Shown here in pieces: positions 61,476 to 64,000 of a DNA stretch of 64,000 nt. Both the position numbers and the translations under genes were made by a program. The stretch is taken from contig JBPOFK010000014.1 in NCBI GenBank assembly GCA_051252095.1, positions 1 to 64,000 of the forward strand. The letters run 5' to 3'. Positions within the stretch are counted from its first letter, which is position 1. Each line of letters opens with the position of its first letter. Below the pieces are notes generated by a model that saw only the letters and a program-made list of their open reading frames with translations, was not told where the DNA came from and ran no database searches. This stretch comes from GCA-2401735 sp051252095 (GTDB lineage Bacteria > Pseudomonadota > Gammaproteobacteria > Burkholderiales > Methylophilaceae).

Positions 61476-62249
61476 TTATTTCCAAGCGGCTAAATAAGCA
61501 TCCCAATGCTCACCCTGATAACCTTCCAATGTCTCACGCACCAGAGCTACTTCTCGCTGATAAGCTTGTTCTGTTAAATGCCCACGCAACAATTGAAAGC
61601 GCAAATAAACCAAATGCGTATTGGCAACATCGGTCTCGCAATAATCACGAATCTCTTTCAGTTTGCCAGCTTTATAGGCATCCCACACTTTACTGCCATC
61701 CATCCCCAATTTACCAGGAAAGCCACAGAGTTTAGCTAAATCATCCAGTGGTGCATTGGCACGACCACCATACATGGCCATCACGTCCATTAAATCCATA
61801 TGGCGCATATGATAGCGGCTGATGTAGTTATTCCATTTAAAGTCTTTGTCGTCCTCACCTAAATCCCAATAACGGCTGGCGTTTACGCCGTGGATTAAGC
61901 CACGGTAATTAAGCACAGGCAGATCGAAGCCACTGCCGTTCCAAGAGATGATTTGTGGGGTGTATTTTTCAATGCCATCATAAAAGCGTTGTATCATTTC
62001 TTTTTCTGACGAATCTTCATCTCCCAGCGTCCAAATACTAAAGTGGTCACCTTGGCGGAGGGCGCAAGAAATAGCGCAAATTTTATGTTCGTGGAGCGGT
62101 AAAAATTCTGTGCCGTTTTGTTGGCGGCGTTGATGCAGGGCTAGATTAACGACATCTTCATCCGTTATATCCGCAGGCACATCAAGCAAGGCACGTAAGC
62201 CTTGCGCATCGGGGATGGTTTCTATATCAAAAACAAGCGTTGGTATCAT
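61476..62249 (-). CDS. Predicted 3'-5' exonuclease (PolB-type, DEDDy)
   Basis: This 257-residue protein starts with the Exo I motif VFDIETIPD, has Exo II in WNGSGFDLPVLNYRGL, and Exo III in YCETDVANTHLVY, so the four acidic residues of a DEDD exonuclease are present. The family corresponds to stand-alone PolB-like 3'-5' exonucleases. Its substrate and cellular role are not known. It is a single gene bordered by repeats on both sides. Confidence 0.9.
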   Translation of the reverse strand: MIPTLVFDIETIPDAQGLRALLDVPADITDEDVVNLALHQRRQQNGTEFLPLHEHKICAISCALRQGDHFSIWTLGDEDSSEKEMIQRFYDGIEKYTPQIISWNGSGFDLPVLNYRGLIHGVNASRYWDLGEDDKDFKWNNYISRYHMRHMDLMDVMAMYGGRANAPLDDLAKLCGFPGKLGMDGSKVWDAYKAGKLKEIRDYCETDVANTHLVYLRFQLLRGHLTEQAYQREVALVRETLEGYQGEHWDAYLAAWK

Positions 62250-62340
62250 ATCCGTAAGGATACAATAAAAACAATGTGTGCTGAATAATTAAACTATTTT
62301 TGATATATAGAAGAGATATTGCATTTAAGCACAGAAGTTA

Positions 62341-62432
62341 GTGTCGTTGCGAGGAGCGCAGAGACGAAGCAATCCAGTCTTGCAAAAATGTAAGCTACTG
62401 GACTGCCACGGCCTATGGCCTCGCAGTGACGC
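62341..62432. repeat. Dispersed-type palindromic repeat
   Basis: The outer arms GTCGTTGCGAGG (62343-62354) and CCTCGCAGTGAC (62419-62430) are inverted copies with two mismatches. The inner arms CAATCCAGT and ACTGGACTG match with one mismatch. Stretches like GCGAGGAGCGC...GACGAAGCAATCCAG recur in many bacterial genomes from memory. No gene lies in the 220-bp gap holding it. Confidence 0.7.
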
Positions 62433-62469
62433 GTGTGAATACAAACTTAGCGACTACTATGATGATTAC

Positions 62470-62952
62470 TTAAACTAGCGCAGCTTCTTCTGCACGTTGT
62501 GCAGCTGCTTCGGCTCTTTTAAGTGTTTCTTCGTCTGCTTTGTGAATGCGTACTGGCATAATCATTTCATTGCCTTCAAACATGATCATTGCATGCCCAA
62601 CAGGCTCATCAGAATTGACTGGTGTAAATTTGCCGAATCCGTATTTAGAATTACGAATCACTTGCCATGCGCCACGTGGCTCTGCATATTCTGGTTTTGA
62701 AAAGTGTCTGGCTAATTCTGTGGTTGGTATACTGATTAAGGGATAGTTATTCCCTTCTGCCATGATGGACCAATTGGCCTCACCTTCACGGCCTGTGGCC
62801 TCTAATTGGTATAAATACCAATCATCTTCATACACTAATTGGAAAATGCTTTGAACACCGCCAGTACTGGCATTGAGAATAAAGTAGACACCTTCATCAT
62901 CAAGGCTAATGGCTTTGCCATAAGTAGGTAAGTTTACTACATTGCTAGTCAT
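62470..62952 (-). CDS. Conserved-looking soluble protein of unknown function
   Basis: This 160-residue protein has no signal or membrane segment. It seems to be a beta-rich domain (about 1-130) followed by a charged C-terminal helix rich in Ala/Glu (EETLKRAEAAAQRAEEAALV). I do not recognise the family. A good ribosome-binding site (GGGGG) precedes the ATG. It lies between the exonuclease and MscS genes on the same strand but with 110-bp gaps, so it is probably transcribed alone. Confidence 0.8.
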   Translation of the reverse strand: MTSNVVNLPTYGKAISLDDEGVYFILNASTGGVQSIFQLVYEDDWYLYQLEATGREGEANWSIMAEGNNYPLISIPTTELARHFSKPEYAEPRGAWQVIRNSKYGFGKFTPVNSDEPVGHAMIMFEGNEMIMPVRIHKADEETLKRAEAAAQRAEEAALV

Positions 62953-63062
62953 AAATCCCCCTAAGCTTGGTCCTGATTCAGGGCAAATCAGGTATAACCA
63001 CTTTAACTGATGTCATGCAAGTATGATGCCAAAAACAACAAGGGATTTTTGCGCTATTTCTT

Positions 63063-63872
63063 CTATTTATGGAGATGCACATCCATTTGTGGGAATGGAA
63101 TATTAAGCCCTTCTTTCGCAAATGTTTTGTATACGTTTTCGTTCATCTCATAATACACTGGCCAATAATCGCCTGCCATCACCCATGCTCTGACCGCAAA
63201 ATTAACCGAGCTATCTGCCAGCTCTGAAACAGCAATCAGTACTGCTGGGTCTTTTAGAATTCTGCTCTCTTGGTCAATTAGTTTTTGGATGACCTGACGC
63301 GCTTTATCAACATCATCACCATAGCCAACACCTATCGTCCAATCGACTCTACGTTGCTCTTGTGTAGAAAAATTAGTAATGGCTTTGTTTGATAGCTCGC
63401 CATTGGGAATGATGATGGTTTTATTATCAGGCGTAAGTAAAACCGTATTAAATACTTTAATAGCAGAAACCTTGCCTAGATAATCCTGTGTATCAATGAA
63501 ATCGCCTACTTTAAATGGCTTTAGTAACAGTATCATCACCCCACCAGCAAAGTTCTGCAAAGTGCCAGACAGCGCTAGACCAATGGCTAAACCAGCTGCT
63601 CCTAATACGGCGATAAAGGATGTCATTTGAATGCCAAGCATGCCTAGCACACTGATGACCAGCATCACTTTTAACAAGACATTAACAATGCTGACAACAA
63701 ATGGTTTGAGTGAAGGATCGATATTTTTTGTATCCATCGCGGTTCTTACTCCGCGTGTTACCCCTTTGATGACCCAAAGACCAATAATGAGAACAACAAT
63801 GGCTGCGACTAACTTTGGACCATATACCAACGCCAACTCTACCGCCTTATTCATTATCATTTCTAAATCCAT
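63063..63872 (-). CDS. Small-conductance mechanosensitive channel (MscS family)
   Basis: This 269-residue protein has three transmembrane helices, with the pore-lining third helix AVLGAAGLAIGLALSGTLQNFAGGVMIL rich in Gly/Ala as in MscS, and the beta-domain motif IIIPNGELSNKAITNFS. It opens under membrane tension to release osmolytes after hypo-osmotic shock. Length is close to E. coli MscS (286). It reads to the left and has its promoter in the last bases before 63900. Confidence 0.95.
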   Translation of the reverse strand: MDLEMIMNKAVELALVYGPKLVAAIVVLIIGLWVIKGVTRGVRTAMDTKNIDPSLKPFVVSIVNVLLKVMLVISVLGMLGIQMTSFIAVLGAAGLAIGLALSGTLQNFAGGVMILLLKPFKVGDFIDTQDYLGKVSAIKVFNTVLLTPDNKTIIIPNGELSNKAITNFSTQEQRRVDWTIGVGYGDDVDKARQVIQKLIDQESRILKDPAVLIAVSELADSSVNFAVRAWVMAGDYWPVYYEMNENVYKTFAKEGLNIPFPQMDVHLHK

Positions 63873-63937
63873 GTACGCTCCTATTGTTAATTTTTAAATT
63901 GAGAAAAAGCCATTAGCCTCAAGGAATGACTTTCATA

Positions 63938-64000
63938 ATGTTTACATTAATTGAAAACGCATTGCTTATTTTTATAAGCCTTGCTGCATGTTTGATTCAA
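63938..64000 (+). CDS. 5' end of a possible small membrane protein
   Basis: From the ATG at 63938 the frame stays open to the window edge and gives MFTLIENALLIFISLAACLIQ, a hydrophobic start that could be a membrane helix or signal. AAGGA lies at 63921-63925, somewhat far upstream (12 bases). Only 21 codons are visible, so the gene is uncertain. Confidence 0.3.
   Translation, partial: MFTLIENALLIFISLAACLIQ

Noticed and set aside
61246..62432. Clustered repeats as a CRISPR array
   Set aside because: The units are of different families, without regular spacing or unique spacers, and no cas gene is present.

Overview
The window looks like a chromosomal segment of a mesophilic, AT-rich (about 40% G+C by eye) betaproteobacterium. 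The respiratory and TCA gene orders, the surE-pcm-nlpD block, TamA/TamB and the RlmD/NagZ set fit Betaproteobacteria. A methylcitrate-cycle cluster with class I fumarase, AcnB, succinate dehydrogenase and a single-domain malic enzyme around one GntR regulator recalls freshwater Methylophilaceae (Methylotenera-like). That placement is inference from remembered gene content; no rRNA gene is present to prove it. No tRNA, rRNA, CRISPR array, prophage or transposase gene was seen.

Layout. (1) 1-7.6 kb: a signalling block made of a PAS-GAF-PAS-GGDEF-EAL protein (minus), then a three-gene operon (plus) of hybrid-free PAS histidine kinase, CheY-like receiver and REC-GGDEF-EAL protein, all apparently catalytically intact. 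(2) 7.6-9.7 kb: a Ca2+/Na+ antiporter and a thiopurine-methyltransferase-like protein with an unusual C-terminal membrane domain. (3) 9.8-31 kb: a large divergent carbon-acid cluster centred on a GntR/UTRA regulator. The minus arm is malic enzyme-sdhCDAB-sdhE-CitE-like lyase-acyl-CoA synthetase-fumarase-EF-hand protein-acnB. The plus arm is CitE-like protein-mesaconyl-CoA hydratase-like protein-malyl-CoA-lyase-like protein-prpB-prpC-prpD, followed by purB. Together these can turn propionyl-CoA plus oxaloacetate into pyruvate and succinate and carry succinate on to fumarate, malate and pyruvate. The hydratase and lyases suggest that a C5 acid (mesaconyl-CoA/methylmalyl-CoA) is cleaved to, or built from, propionyl-CoA and glyoxylate at the entrance of the pathway. 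(4) 31-41 kb: tamA-tamB, a NYN-LOTUS protein, wrbA, a HugZ-like protein, DUF2069, surE-pcm-nlpD (with no rpoS after nlpD) and a small membrane protein. (5) 41-46 kb: thioredoxin with a CDPC site, nitroreductase, Old Yellow Enzyme, YceI, pirin and a divergent LysR regulator. (6) 46-53.7 kb: MoxR-DUF58-transglutaminase operon, tadA, a BI-1 protein, nagZ and a methyltransferase. (7) 53.7-58.4 kb: a peptide ABC importer operon containing a signal-less YkuD protein (possible cytoplasmic L,D-carboxypeptidase of murein recycling). It is interrupted between its two permease genes by a DUF559 nuclease gene framed by two copies of a roughly 156-bp palindrome-ended repeat. (8) 58.4-64 kb: DoxX, rlmD, two unknown proteins, a 3'-5' exonuclease, MscS, and a nest of dispersed palindromic repeats including a pair of dRS3-like sequences.

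The two places most worth a second look are the GntR-centred C5/C3 acid cluster, which has a near-consensus promoter and a dyad directly upstream of its -35 box, and the DUF559/repeat composite. In the latter a repeat end supplies the stop codon of the nuclease gene. A separate repeat nearby supplies the last codons and stop of the permease gene.
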